Assembly (NCBI GenBank): GCA_019186825.1 | Contig: JABARP010000019.1 | Location: 62,153-126,152 of the forward strand | Reading direction: 5' to 3' | DNA from: Pyrinomonadaceae bacterium | Lineage (GTDB): Bacteria > Acidobacteriota > Blastocatellia > Pyrinomonadales > Pyrinomonadaceae | Length of the DNA stretch: 64,000 nucleotides | In this document: positions 54,153 through 63,119 of the stretch, piece after piece | Numbering within the stretch: position 1 is the first letter of the stretch | Layout: each line of letters starts with the position of its first letter | Program-made: the position numbers and the translations under genes | Notes under the pieces: generated by a model | The model's input: the letters and a program-made list of their open reading frames with translations, nothing else | The model's database searches: none | What the model was told of the DNA's origin: nothing

Positions 54153-55130
54153 ATGACCGAAGAGCCTTTTGAACAAAACCCCAAGCTGCCGCTTGTGATC
54201 GTGAATCCGAAGTCCGCCTCTGGTTCGACGCGCGAGAACTGGGCTGCGACCGCAAGCGAACTACGCACGCATTTCGGGCCGTATTCTGCGGCTTTTACGA
54301 AAGGCCCTGGCGATGCGGTCGCGATCGCCGAACGTGCGGCTCGCGAAGGCCGTCGGTTCATCATCGCCTGTGGCGGCGACGGCACGATCAATGAGGTCGC
54401 GAACGGAATTATCAGTTCCGGTGCAGAGACGGAGCTTGGGATCTTGCCTTCTGGAACAGGTGGAGATTTCCGTCGTTCGATCAACATTCCGAACGACCCG
54501 CGGGAAGCAGCGAGAGCCTTGCGCGATGGTTCGTCAAAGCGCATTGACGTCGGCAAGGTCACGTTTTTCGATAACACAGGCGTCGAGGTTTCACGGTATT
54601 TTTTGAACGTTGCGTCTGTCGGGCTTGCGGCATCGATCATCGATCGCGTCAAGGGTTCGAAGGTTTTCGACTGGCTCCCGACAAAACATCTTCGCGGACA
54701 GGCAAATTTTGCAGCATCCACGCTTCGCGAGATCGCAGATCTCGAACCATTCATTCTTCGGGTACGCGTCGATGACGGCGAAGAGAGCAACGTACAGTCG
54801 GTAAATTTTTGTGTTGCGAACGCTCGATACTTCGGCGGCGGTATGATGATCGCACCCGATGCAAAGCTCACAGACGGTTTGCTCGATATTGTAAATATCG
54901 GTGCCATTTCTCCTGCAAAGGTTGTCGCAAAAGGAATCACTCTCTATCGCGGAACGCATCTCGGCCTTGACGAGGTAGATCATCGCCTCGCACGAAAGAT
55001 CGAGGTCTCATCCTTCGAATCCGACGCTGAGATCCGCCTCGAGACGGACGGCGAACTCCCGGGCCGCCTGCCCGCTGTATTTGAGGCTGTGCCTGATGCA
55101 TTGCTCGTGCGCGTAGCGAACAAGAGTTGA
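54153..55130 (+). CDS. Diacylglycerol/sphingosine kinase-like protein (LCB5 family)
   Basis: 325 residues. The family motifs are LPLVIVNPKSASGSTREN (N-terminal), GGDGTINEVANGI near residue 74, GILPSGTGGDFRRS, and the C-terminal LDIVNIGAISPAKVVAKG with an acidic loop (DGELPGRLPA). Relatives of YegS/DgkB phosphorylate lipids such as diacylglycerol using ATP in the cytoplasm. The lipid here is not known. It is about 100 bases downstream of the M24 gene. The ATG is preceded by no strong ribosome site. Confidence 0.88.
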   Translation: MTEEPFEQNPKLPLVIVNPKSASGSTRENWAATASELRTHFGPYSAAFTKGPGDAVAIAERAAREGRRFIIACGGDGTINEVANGIISSGAETELGILPSGTGGDFRRSINIPNDPREAARALRDGSSKRIDVGKVTFFDNTGVEVSRYFLNVASVGLAASIIDRVKGSKVFDWLPTKHLRGQANFAASTLREIADLEPFILRVRVDDGEESNVQSVNFCVANARYFGGGMMIAPDAKLTDGLLDIVNIGAISPAKVVAKGITLYRGTHLGLDEVDHRLARKIEVSSFESDAEIRLETDGELPGRLPAVFEAVPDALLVRVANKS

Positions 55131-55160
55131 TCTCTTGCTGCTTTTTCTATCCCTTTTCAA

Positions 55161-55820
55161 ATGAAAGCAATTCTCATATTCGCGTTGTTAATTGGAACGG
55201 CCGTAGTTGCGTCTGCACAGGCCGTACCGGACCGTTCCAATACGCAATCGTGGAACGATGTGCAGCTGACCGTACCGCTTTCGAAGAAGGTCGATCTTGT
55301 TACTAAGCTGACACTGCGATTTGGGAACAATGTAACGGAGTTCGCGGAGAACCGCATTTTGTTCGGCTTCGCGTTCAAACCGGTAAAGAATTTGACGATC
55401 ACGCCGTTCTATTGGCAGGTGCATTCCCGGAATCTTAGGACCGGAAAATACTCTGACGAGCATCAGCTCGACGTTGCAGCCGTTTATCGGCTTCCGGTTG
55501 GAAAGTACGGTTTGACGCATCGAAGCACGTACGAATATCGAATGCTGCCGAGTGGAAATTCATGGCGCTACCGCGCTCTCGCAGGCGTCGATCGCAGCCT
55601 TCCTAAACAGTGGATCAAGAACTCAAAGGTATTCGCGACTGCCGAGGTCTTTTACGATTCGAAGCCGCGGGAATGGACGCGTACGCGCTTCTCTGTTGGC
55701 ATCTCACGCAAATTAACCAAACAGCTCACGCTCGATCTTTTCTATTTACGCCAAAATGACGGCCATTCGCACCCGGGCGACCTGAACGTGATCGGAACTA
55801 CATGGAAAGTTCATCTATGA
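55161..55820 (+). CDS. DUF2490 outer-membrane beta-barrel protein
   Basis: 219 residues with a signal peptide (MKAILIFALLIGTAVVASAQ). The rest is a series of amphipathic strands with alternating hydrophobic residues and terminal aromatic positions (FGFAFKPVKNLTITPFYWQV, ...LYRLPVGKYGLTHRSTYEYRML, ...LTKQLTLDLFYLRQNDG), consistent with a small outer-membrane barrel. The DUF2490 pattern 'SWNDVQLTVPLSKKVDLVTKLTLRFGNN' is near the N-terminus. The function is unknown. It follows the lipid kinase-like gene by 30 bases. Confidence 0.78.
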   Translation: MKAILIFALLIGTAVVASAQAVPDRSNTQSWNDVQLTVPLSKKVDLVTKLTLRFGNNVTEFAENRILFGFAFKPVKNLTITPFYWQVHSRNLRTGKYSDEHQLDVAAVYRLPVGKYGLTHRSTYEYRMLPSGNSWRYRALAGVDRSLPKQWIKNSKVFATAEVFYDSKPREWTRTRFSVGISRKLTKQLTLDLFYLRQNDGHSHPGDLNVIGTTWKVHL

Positions 55821-55915
55821 AGAGAGTACGCCGCGGCCGAGATGTTGTTTTCTTGCCTTGAATAAGAGAAAATTTCTTGTAATCACATAGGTTCTAATTC
55901 TTAAGGAGAAACGAA

Positions 55916-57829
55916 ATGAAAGCGACCGTTCTTTTTGTCTTGGTTTTCGCATTCACGTTTGCCGCGTTCGGACAGGCTCCGGCACCGCAAGCCGATGAAC
56001 TCGCAACTTACATCAAGGAGAATTACACAAAGCGCGAGGTCCAAATACCTATGCGCGACGGCGTAAAGCTCTTTACATCCATCTACGAACCGAAAGATCA
56101 GTCGCAGAAATATCCGATAATGATGAGCCGCACGCCGTACAGCGTCGCGCCTTACGGCCCGGATAAATTCAAGACGTCGCTCGGCCCGGATTATCAGTTC
56201 GCTCGCGAAGGCTACATCTTCGTTTATCAAGACGTTCGCGGCCGTTGGATGAGCGAAGGCACTTTCGTTGACGTTCGCCCAGAGGTCGCACAGTACGGAA
56301 AGGCGAAGATCGATGAATCTACCGACACTTTTGACACCATCGACTGGCTCATAAAGAATGTCCCGAACAATAACGGCAAGGTCGGAACCTACGGCATTTC
56401 ATATCCGGGATTCTATACCTCGGCGGGTTCGATCAATTCGCATCCCGCGCTAAAGGCTTGCTCGCCGCAGGCTCCCGTAAGCGATTGGTTCCACGGCGAT
56501 GATATGCACCACAACGGGGCTCTCTTCCTCGCTCAGAACTATTCCTTCTACCGATTCTTCCAACCGTTTACGACGCCGTCGAACTCATTCTCTTACTTAC
56601 GCCCGTGGAAAGGCCGTGATACGCAGGACGGTTACGACTTCTTTATGAAGCTTGGCGGTCTGCAGGAAGTTGCCGACAGCTTCGTCGCGGGGCTCGGCGT
56701 TCGGCAGCCATATTGGGATGATATGCAGGACCATCCGAATTACGACCAATATTGGAAAGACCGAAACGTTCTGCCGCATTTGAACAAGGTCGGTTGCGCG
56801 ACCATGACGGTCGGCGGCTGGTATGACAACGAAGACCTTTACGGTGCTCTAAATACGTACCGCCACATCGAAAAACAGAATCCGGGCATCTACAACATCC
56901 TTGTCGTCGGCCCATGGTTTCACGGCGGATGGGCCCGCTCGGAAGGCGAATGGCTCGGGACGGCGTACTTCGGTTCCGAAACCTCAGAATATTATCGCGT
57001 GAATATGGAACTTCCCTTCTTCAATCATTTCTTGAAGGGGAAGGGCGATATTTCTCAGCTGAAGGAGGTAAATGTATTCGACACGGGAGCGAACACCTGG
57101 AGATCGTTTGACGGTTTCGATCCGGCAAGCGGCAAAGACACGGCCCTCTATTTTACGAAAGGCGGCGGCCTCTCATTCACGAAAGGAACGGATGTCGGAT
57201 ACGACGAGTACGTCTCCGACCCGATGAAACCGGTTCCCTATACGCAGAAGATCACGCTCAGTTATCCGCGCGACTATATGACCGAAGATCAGCGTTTCGC
57301 TTCGACGCGTCCGGATGTCCTTGTCTATGAGACGGCACCGCTCACCGAAGATGTTACGGTCGCAGGCGACATCAAACCGTCGCTCTATATTTCTTCATCG
57401 GGTACTGATTCTGATTTTATCGTGAAGCTCATCGACGTATTTCCTGATGATTACAAGTTCCCGAAGGGCAAGAATCCGCCGCAGAACTCAGCTTTCTCAG
57501 TTTTTGAACCGGGCGGCTATCAAATGCTCCTCCGCGGTGAACCGATGCCGGCAAGATTCCGTGAGGGTTTTGAGAAAGGTATTCCACTCGTCCCGAATAA
57601 GGCGACCTATCTTCCTTTCACGATGCCCGGAATTACGCACACATTCAAGAAAGGCCACCGAATAATGGTTCAGATCCAGAGCACCTGGTTCCCGCTTGTT
57701 GCACGCAGTCCGCAGCAGTTCGTCGAGAATAATTTCAAGGCGACCTCAGCTGACTTTCGAAAGGCGACACAGCGTGTGTATTTCGGCGGAGAGACAGGCT
57801 CAGCGATCGTGCTGCCGATCGTGAAATAG
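55916..57829 (+). CDS. Exported CocE/NonD family hydrolase (S15-like)
   Basis: 637 residues; signal peptide MKATVLFVLVFAFTFAAFGQ and AGGAG seven bases before the ATG. The alpha/beta hydrolase domain has GTYGISYPGFYTSAG with the nucleophile Ser near residue 161. The cap domain and a C-terminal jelly-roll (about 430-637, PLTEDVTVAGDIKPSLYISSSGTDSDFIVKLIDVFP) complete the X-Pro dipeptidyl-peptidase/cocaine esterase architecture. It probably hydrolyses acyl or peptide bonds in the periplasm; peptidase and esterase activities cannot be separated by sequence. Confidence 0.9.
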   Translation: MKATVLFVLVFAFTFAAFGQAPAPQADELATYIKENYTKREVQIPMRDGVKLFTSIYEPKDQSQKYPIMMSRTPYSVAPYGPDKFKTSLGPDYQFAREGYIFVYQDVRGRWMSEGTFVDVRPEVAQYGKAKIDESTDTFDTIDWLIKNVPNNNGKVGTYGISYPGFYTSAGSINSHPALKACSPQAPVSDWFHGDDMHHNGALFLAQNYSFYRFFQPFTTPSNSFSYLRPWKGRDTQDGYDFFMKLGGLQEVADSFVAGLGVRQPYWDDMQDHPNYDQYWKDRNVLPHLNKVGCATMTVGGWYDNEDLYGALNTYRHIEKQNPGIYNILVVGPWFHGGWARSEGEWLGTAYFGSETSEYYRVNMELPFFNHFLKGKGDISQLKEVNVFDTGANTWRSFDGFDPASGKDTALYFTKGGGLSFTKGTDVGYDEYVSDPMKPVPYTQKITLSYPRDYMTEDQRFASTRPDVLVYETAPLTEDVTVAGDIKPSLYISSSGTDSDFIVKLIDVFPDDYKFPKGKNPPQNSAFSVFEPGGYQMLLRGEPMPARFREGFEKGIPLVPNKATYLPFTMPGITHTFKKGHRIMVQIQSTWFPLVARSPQQFVENNFKATSADFRKATQRVYFGGETGSAIVLPIVK

Positions 57830-57851
57830 GTGCCTATCGAGGAGTCAGCGG

Positions 57852-58790
57852 ATGAGAAGACAAATATTGTGGCCGCTCGTGGCGGTGTTGTTGCTTTGGA
57901 TGGCAGGGGCTGCACAGACCCCGCAAGCGATCCGCAGCAAGGCAAAAGCGGCATACGATGCCGGACGATACCCTGAGGCCATCGAACTCTACAGGCAGTA
58001 TGTCGCCCTTCGACCGACCGATGCGTCGGGGCAATTGGATCTCGGCTCGTCGTGTTATTTCGCAAAGAGCTACGCTGAGGCTGTGATCGCTCTTCGTGCC
58101 GCTCTTAAACTGGACCCTTCGCTTACGTTGGCTCAGCGATTGCTCGCCTCGGCTCTTTACGCGAACGGACAGTATGCCGAGGCGGTTGATGCGTATAAGG
58201 TCGCGTTGAAAGATTACCCGCAGGATGTCTCGGGATGGACATTCCTTGGGAATGCCCTTGACTATCTGAAGCGCTTTGACGAGGCAAAGACAGCATACCT
58301 AAAGGCGATCGAGATCGACCCCGATAACGCTCCTGTCCATTGCGAACTCGCTACGGCGTACTTCGGGCAAAAGATGTATCCGGAGGCTCGTGATAACTGG
58401 AAGAAATGCCTCGAACTCGACCCAAATGCGTCGAACGCGACCGATACCAGGCTTCGACTCGGAAATGCGTACTTCGGCAATGATCAGTTCGCCGAAGCGG
58501 CAGACATGTACAATTCGGTCGCGGCGGAACGCCCGACCGATAAATTGGTCCATAAATATCTGGGCGACACTTACCTTAAGCAGGGCAAGTTCGCCCTCGC
58601 AATAAATAGCTACAATATCGCCATAAAGCTTGATCCGGACTATACAGGCGCGATATACGCGTTAGGACTTGCCTACATCGACAACAAACAGATGGCTCTC
58701 GCACGAGCTCAATACGACCGCCTGAAAACGCTCGACCCGGAAACAGCCGAGCGATTTTGGACGGTGTATGTAAAATTTGGGGGTAAATAA
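57852..58790 (+). CDS. Secreted TPR-repeat protein
   Basis: 312 residues with a signal peptide (LVAVLLLWMAGAAQT). From residue 30 it is built of TPR units (KAAYDAGRYPEAIELYRQYVALRPT; KSYAEAVIALRAALKLDPS; GQYAEAVDAYKVALKDYPQ; KRFDEAKTAYLKAIEIDPD; and two or three more to residue 300). Such repeats are protein-interaction scaffolds. It lies 22 bases after the CocE-like gene and six bases before a small membrane protein gene. The partner is unknown. Confidence 0.85.
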   Translation: MRRQILWPLVAVLLLWMAGAAQTPQAIRSKAKAAYDAGRYPEAIELYRQYVALRPTDASGQLDLGSSCYFAKSYAEAVIALRAALKLDPSLTLAQRLLASALYANGQYAEAVDAYKVALKDYPQDVSGWTFLGNALDYLKRFDEAKTAYLKAIEIDPDNAPVHCELATAYFGQKMYPEARDNWKKCLELDPNASNATDTRLRLGNAYFGNDQFAEAADMYNSVAAERPTDKLVHKYLGDTYLKQGKFALAINSYNIAIKLDPDYTGAIYALGLAYIDNKQMALARAQYDRLKTLDPETAERFWTVYVKFGGK

Positions 58791-58796
58791 AAAAAT

Positions 58797-59162
58797 ATGC
58801 CTTCTCTGACACTTTGGTGCGGACGGCTGCTCGCCTTACTTGGTATCGCCGGATACGCCTATGGAATGACGCAGGGAAATGCGAGCCTTACGGCGTTGAT
58901 CCCGGCGGCATTTGGCGTCGTGCTGATGGTACTCGGATATATTGCCTCGCGAAACGAAGGACTGCGTAAGCACATTATGCATGTGGCAGTCCTCGTAGGA
59001 CTGATCGGCTTCATCGTCCCGGCGTGGCGTTTGATCTCGAAATTCGACGGCTTTACCGCATCTGCGGCTCATTTGTCGCAGCTGTTTATGGCGATCATCT
59101 GCCTCGTGTTCGTGCTCTTCTCAATTCGTTCTTTCGTGAACGCGCGACGAAGCCGATCCTGA
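58797..59162 (+). CDS. Small four-helix membrane protein
   Basis: 121 residues with four membrane segments (about 5-25, 30-52, 62-80, 90-112) separated by short loops and a Lys/Arg-rich C-terminus (NARRSRS), giving an inside C-terminus. I recognise no family. It is six bases downstream of the TPR gene and probably co-transcribed with it. The start codon is preceded only by A-rich sequence. Confidence 0.7.
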   Translation: MPSLTLWCGRLLALLGIAGYAYGMTQGNASLTALIPAAFGVVLMVLGYIASRNEGLRKHIMHVAVLVGLIGFIVPAWRLISKFDGFTASAAHLSQLFMAIICLVFVLFSIRSFVNARRSRS

Positions 59163-59184
59163 TCTTCCGAGTGAGGCGGAGGGC

Positions 59185-60573
59185 TTAATGCCCTGCCGCC
59201 TCACCATTGTTCGAACAATTTAGAACGATCTCGACCTCGAGGCCGCCGCTTACATTGCGTGCGCTGATCTCGCCTTTGTGTGCGACGATCGCACGCCTCG
59301 CAATGGCAAGCCCGAGGCCCGTTCCCCCGGTCTTGCGATCCCTGGCTTCACCCAAGCGGTAGAATGGAATAAACAGATTCTTCAATTCGGTCTCGGGTAC
59401 ACCTCCGCCGCGGTCTCCGATCTGTATCTTCGCATTCCCGTTATCGGCGATCACCGATACACGAACTCGCGTGCCCTCGTCAGTGTACTTAACCGCGTTT
59501 CGAACCACGTTCTCTATCGCGCTTCGAAGCAGGTTTTCATTGCCGAAAATGGTGCATTTATCTGACCAAACAAGGTCAACCGCCTTGCCCTTTGCTTTTG
59601 CTTCAAAATCAGCATCCTCGGCAACGTCTCGAACGAGTTCGGTCAGATCGAGACTCTCTCCGCGGAATTCATCGAATGCACCGCTCTCGAGCTTTGAGAG
59701 CGTCAAGATCCGCGAGATCATTTCGTTCAACCTTTCGGATTCACCTTCGATGCGGGTCAGCAGCGGCTGAAGCTCGGGGCCCGACCGCTGCTTGGCGATC
59801 TCCAGGGCGACATTCATGCGGGCAAGCGGCGAACGCAGTTCGTGCGAGACGTCGCGCGTCAATCGCTCCTGCGACGTGATCAAAGATTCTATCCTCTCGG
59901 CCATTTCGTCAAAATCGCGTGCAAGGTCGGCAAGCTCGTCCCGCCGCCGTGGGAGCTGCGGCATTACACGGGTGCTGAGTTCCCCGGCCGCGAGCCGCTT
60001 TGTTGCTCGCCGAAGCTTCCTGATCGGCGTTGTTAGGTAAGCTGCAAGCAGTGCGCAAACGATGAAAGCGGACAAAAGCAACGCCGCCAGCCGTAAAAGG
60101 CCGATCCAGGATCCGAAAAAGAGCGGCGGTATATTCGCTTGTTCCCAGCGGACAAGAAGTGCGGCTCGGCGGCCATCGCTCAAACGCATTGGAGCTCCGC
60201 CGAGCGTCGGCTCGCCGTCGCGATCTATTACGACCGCACCGCTCGCTGCGCGTGTGGCCTCAAGTATCTCACTGTCTTCCGGTGTCAGGTGGCCAAATAT
60301 GACCTTTCCGTCCTGGTCAACGAGGATCACCTCGCGGATCGAACCGTGTTCTTTGATCCGGCCAAGAAACTCGGCGACCCCTTTCTCGCCGCCGCCCGAA
60401 TCCTCGATCTGTTCTGCCGTCTGCTGGTAAAAGGTCATACGCGACTTCACAGATTGCTGCCACCGGCTCACGGCTGGCTGCACCTGGAAATATCGCGTGA
60501 TGAAGAACGTCACGAAGAAAACAAGGGTCACCGCGACGAGGAACCAGAGAAAGATCTTTACGAAAAGCTTCAT
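59185..60573 (-). CDS. CpxA/EnvZ-like sensor histidine kinase
   Basis: 462 residues. Membrane segments at about 5-26 and 160-182 bracket a periplasmic sensor of about 130 residues. A HAMP linker (about 183-235; TPIRKLRRATKRLAAGELSTRVMP) leads to the HisKA box RDVSHELRSPLARMNVALE (His near 245) and the ATPase domain (NVVRNAVKYTDEG, DRGGGVPE, GGTGLGLAIARR). Gene order, overlap with the regulator (four bases) and the divergent spy-like gene point to an envelope-stress system like Cpx. The signal is unknown. Confidence 0.88.
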   Translation of the reverse strand: MKLFVKIFLWFLVAVTLVFFVTFFITRYFQVQPAVSRWQQSVKSRMTFYQQTAEQIEDSGGGEKGVAEFLGRIKEHGSIREVILVDQDGKVIFGHLTPEDSEILEATRAASGAVVIDRDGEPTLGGAPMRLSDGRRAALLVRWEQANIPPLFFGSWIGLLRLAALLLSAFIVCALLAAYLTTPIRKLRRATKRLAAGELSTRVMPQLPRRRDELADLARDFDEMAERIESLITSQERLTRDVSHELRSPLARMNVALEIAKQRSGPELQPLLTRIEGESERLNEMISRILTLSKLESGAFDEFRGESLDLTELVRDVAEDADFEAKAKGKAVDLVWSDKCTIFGNENLLRSAIENVVRNAVKYTDEGTRVRVSVIADNGNAKIQIGDRGGGVPETELKNLFIPFYRLGEARDRKTGGTGLGLAIARRAIVAHKGEISARNVSGGLEVEIVLNCSNNGEAAGH

Positions 60574-61259
60574 ACAACGGTATAAATGTAGCCGACCGAC
60601 CGGACCGTCTTGATACGTACACTGCCGTCGTCACGATTGCCTAATTTCTTGCGAAGGTTGCTGATATGCATATCGAGACTGCGGTCAAAGGGCGAGAGTT
60701 TTCTATCGAGCACGGTCTCGCTCAGGTCTTCCTTGCGTACGACCTTTCCGGCGTTTCGAAGCAATTCGAACAAAAGCTCGAACTCCACCGAGGTGAGGTT
60801 CAGCTCGTCGCCTTTAAGCGTCGCAAGCCGCGAGCTCGACGATATCGAAATGTCATCAAGTTCGATGACCTCGCCGACCTGCTCACTGGTAGTCATTTCT
60901 GCAGTTCGACGCAGGATCGCTCGAAGCCTCGCAGCGAGCTCGCGTGGATTGAAAGGCTTTGCCAGGTAGTCATCCGCACCGATCTCTAGGCCGACAATAC
61001 GTTCCATATCATCGCCGCGAGCCGTAAGCATTATCACAGGGAGATTCGATTGCTTTCTCAAATTGCGAAGCACCTCAAAGCCATCCATCTTCGGGAGCAT
61101 CACATCGAGGATCGCCATTTCGTAATCACCTGACAACGCTCGGTTCAATCCCGTCTCGCCATCATTCACTGAATCGGCATCAAAGCCTTCCACACTCAAA
61201 TATTCGCTTACCAGCTCGCAAAGCTCTTCATCATCATCGATGATCAGCACTTTATTCAT
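60570..61259 (-). CDS. OmpR/CpxR-like response regulator
   Basis: 229 residues. The receiver has D8-D10, phosphorylation site D52 (ILDVMLPKMDG) and K102-type lysine (AKPF). A winged-helix DNA-binding domain follows (LTSVEFELLFELLRNAGKVVRKEDLSETVLDRKLSPFDRSLDMHISNLRKKLG). It should act with the kinase at 59185. A GTAAA-N5-GTAAA site lies 41 bases upstream of its start, matching the CpxR box and suggesting autoregulation and control of the divergent Spy-like gene. Confidence 0.9.
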   Translation of the reverse strand: MNKVLIIDDDEELCELVSEYLSVEGFDADSVNDGETGLNRALSGDYEMAILDVMLPKMDGFEVLRNLRKQSNLPVIMLTARGDDMERIVGLEIGADDYLAKPFNPRELAARLRAILRRTAEMTTSEQVGEVIELDDISISSSSRLATLKGDELNLTSVEFELLFELLRNAGKVVRKEDLSETVLDRKLSPFDRSLDMHISNLRKKLGNRDDGSVRIKTVRSVGYIYTVV

Positions 61260-61299
61260 TGCCTCATTCTACGTCATCTTGATGGGCGTTTGAGCAGGT

Positions 61300-61314
61300 T
61301 TTACAATTCTTTAC
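61300..61314 (-). promoter_or_regulatory. Candidate CpxR box (GTAAA-N5-GTAAA)
   Basis: On the minus strand GTAAA-GAATT-GTAAA is an exact match to the CpxR site known from enterobacteria (GTAAA-N5-GTAAA). It lies between the CpxR-like gene and the Spy-like gene, so could serve both. Confidence 0.7.
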
Positions 61315-61433
61315 GAATCCAAACATAAACTTAAAGGCTAAAGCCTGCCGTAATTCGTCTAACGTTGCATAACCCGAAGCTTTCCGGGTGGCGAAAGCAC
61401 AATTTTCAGCAATTAAATAGGAGCAAATACACG

Positions 61434-61925
61434 ATGAAAAAGGTAATTTTAGGTGTCATAGCAGTCGCAGTCGTAGCGACCGGTGCAATTATCGGCATTA
61501 GCCAGGTTCGCGGTCAGAAGGACGGACGATCATTCATGGGCATGAAGCACGGCCGAGGCATGGGAATCGGGATCAATCTTCGCGCACTGAATCTGACCGA
61601 AGATCAGAACGCAAAGGTAAAGGCGATCTTCGACGCGAGCCGCGAAACGATGAAGCCGTTGATGGATGATATGCGTGCAAATCACCAAAAGCTGGCAGAA
61701 CTCAACAAGGTCGTTTTCGATGAAGGCGCAACACGCCAGCTTGCGAACGAGCAGGCTGCCATCATGGCGAAGATGATCGTCGAGCGTGAAAGGACGAAGT
61801 CGCAAATTTGGGCTGTCCTAACCGAAGAGCAGAAGGCAAAGGCGACCGAGATGCGTTCAGTAAAGCGCGAACGCAAAATGGGTCACAAGCTCGAAAAGAC
61901 CGATGCCAAAACCCCGCAGGAATAA
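61434..61925 (+). CDS. Spy/CpxP-like periplasmic chaperone (LTXXQ family)
   Basis: The frame opens at 61365, but ATG 61434 has AGGAG ten bases upstream and starts the signal peptide MKKVILGVIAVAVVATGAIIGIS (163 residues). The Met/Gly/His-rich region FMGMKHGRGMGIGI is followed by the two LTXXQ motifs, LTEDQ near residue 60 and LTEEQ near 127, which define the Spy/CpxP family. The helical middle has no cysteines. Family members chaperone misfolded envelope proteins or damp the Cpx kinase. Its place opposite the CpxA/CpxR pair supports this. A strong terminator follows. Confidence 0.85.
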   Translation: MKKVILGVIAVAVVATGAIIGISQVRGQKDGRSFMGMKHGRGMGIGINLRALNLTEDQNAKVKAIFDASRETMKPLMDDMRANHQKLAELNKVVFDEGATRQLANEQAAIMAKMIVERERTKSQIWAVLTEEQKAKATEMRSVKRERKMGHKLEKTDAKTPQE

Positions 61926-61952
61926 CGGTTACTGCAGTAGTGTTCAACACGT

Positions 61953-61979
61953 GAGGCCGCCCAGAAGGCGGCCTCTTTT
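61953..61979 (+). terminator. Rho-independent terminator after the Spy-like gene
   Basis: GAGGCCGCC (61953-61961) pairs perfectly with GGCGGCCTC (61967-61975), followed by TTTT. Confidence 0.88.
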
Positions 61980-62027
61980 CGCATTTGAAAAAAGAGAATG
62001 GATCCGGTGCGGGGGCCAAGGACGGAT

Positions 62028-62999
62028 TTAGGCCTGACCGATACTTATCCGGCTGACGTTAAGACTTTCACCAAGCTCCACAACATCATCCTCGAACAAT
62101 TTCGCCCCGATCAGGCGAGCCGGATTGCAGCTCGTCATCTCAGCGACATCGTCGACCGAGAAGCCCCAACGCAACATATTTCTAGCGGCGTCGAGCATCG
62201 TGATGACAGACCCTGCGATGCTGCCGCGCTCATTCTGAGTAACACCGTCGACAACGGAGATCCGTTCGCCCCAAAGGTCATACGTTCCGTCGCCCAAGCC
62301 CGTCGGTGCAACGGAATCGCTGATGAGCGAAACGCGATCGACACCTTTTGTTCGACAGGCGAAAGTGACCATCTGATCAGCGACGTGTTTTCCGTCCGCA
62401 ATGATGTCGAACGAGACTTCCCTTTCCGTCAGCCCCCAGCCTGCGACTCCCAGTTCGCGATGATGAATGCCGCTCATTGCATTGAAAAAATGCGTGAGAT
62501 GCTTCGCTCCGGCGGCCAGAGCGGCTCTTAAGGTCGTAAGGTCGGCATGCGTGTGCCCGATAGAGGCGACCCAACCTTGCCTGGTCAGTTCGCGAACTAA
62601 CTCGATACCGCCTTCGACCTCCGGTGCAAACGTCATCATCTTCGCACCGCGTTCCGGAACCGGGAGACCGTCAAGTTCGCGTCCGGTAAAGGTCTTAAAG
62701 AACTCAGGCCGTAGTGCTCCGCACATCTTCGTATTGGCAAAAATGCCTTCGTAGTGGACGCCTAGGATACGGGCCCGCGGGACAGACAGGCTGCGGGCGC
62801 AAGCTTCATTTATCGCTTCGACCACCCGCTTGTAAACATCATCCGAATCCGGCACGAGCGTTGGCAACCACCCGGCAACACCCCGTGTCGCAAGGAACTC
62901 GCTTACGCGAACTAGATCATCCGCCGACGCAGAATTCACATCAACTCCGACGGCACCGTGGATGTGTATATCAATAAAGCCGGGCAAGCGGATCGTCAT
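62028..62999 (-). CDS. nagA: N-acetylglucosamine-6-phosphate deacetylase-like protein, short
   Basis: 323 residues. The amidohydrolase motif FIDIHIHGAVG begins the protein. Further marks are HYEGIFANTKMCGA, SIGHTHADLTTLRAALAAGAKHLTHFFNAMSG and LISDSVAPTG (catalytic Asp), the NagA order. NagA removes acetate from GlcNAc-6-P in amino-sugar recycling. Usual NagA proteins are about 380 residues and have about 50 residues of a beta-sandwich before HxH; here the N-terminus starts almost at the metal motif, so the sandwich is missing. The gene could be a short paralogue or could begin further upstream with a non-standard start. Confidence 0.78.
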   Translation of the reverse strand: MTIRLPGFIDIHIHGAVGVDVNSASADDLVRVSEFLATRGVAGWLPTLVPDSDDVYKRVVEAINEACARSLSVPRARILGVHYEGIFANTKMCGALRPEFFKTFTGRELDGLPVPERGAKMMTFAPEVEGGIELVRELTRQGWVASIGHTHADLTTLRAALAAGAKHLTHFFNAMSGIHHRELGVAGWGLTEREVSFDIIADGKHVADQMVTFACRTKGVDRVSLISDSVAPTGLGDGTYDLWGERISVVDGVTQNERGSIAGSVITMLDAARNMLRWGFSVDDVAEMTSCNPARLIGAKLFEDDVVELGESLNVSRISIGQA

Positions 63000-63040
63000 C
63001 TTTCTTAAGCAGGACCAGAAGTAGAATACGTCAGCGTGTC

Positions 63041-63091
63041 AAAAAAGGAAGCCCGTGGAGCCTTTCTCGATAAGGAAAAAGACTCCACGGG
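63041..63091 (-). terminator. Terminator after the TonB-dependent receptor, minus strand
   Basis: CCCGTGGAG (63052-63060) pairs perfectly with CTCCACGGG (63083-63091), with a small inner hairpin (CCTT/AAGG). On the minus strand it is followed by TTCCTTTTTTG. Confidence 0.75.
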
Positions 63092-63119
63092 GCAAAACAC
63101 CTTTAACCGATCAAGCCCC

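Noticed and set aside
53798..54940. Minus-strand frame of 380 codons across the M24 and lipid-kinase genes
   Set aside because: It overlaps two well-supported genes on the opposite strand, and its Ser/Arg/Pro-rich composition is that of an antisense shadow.
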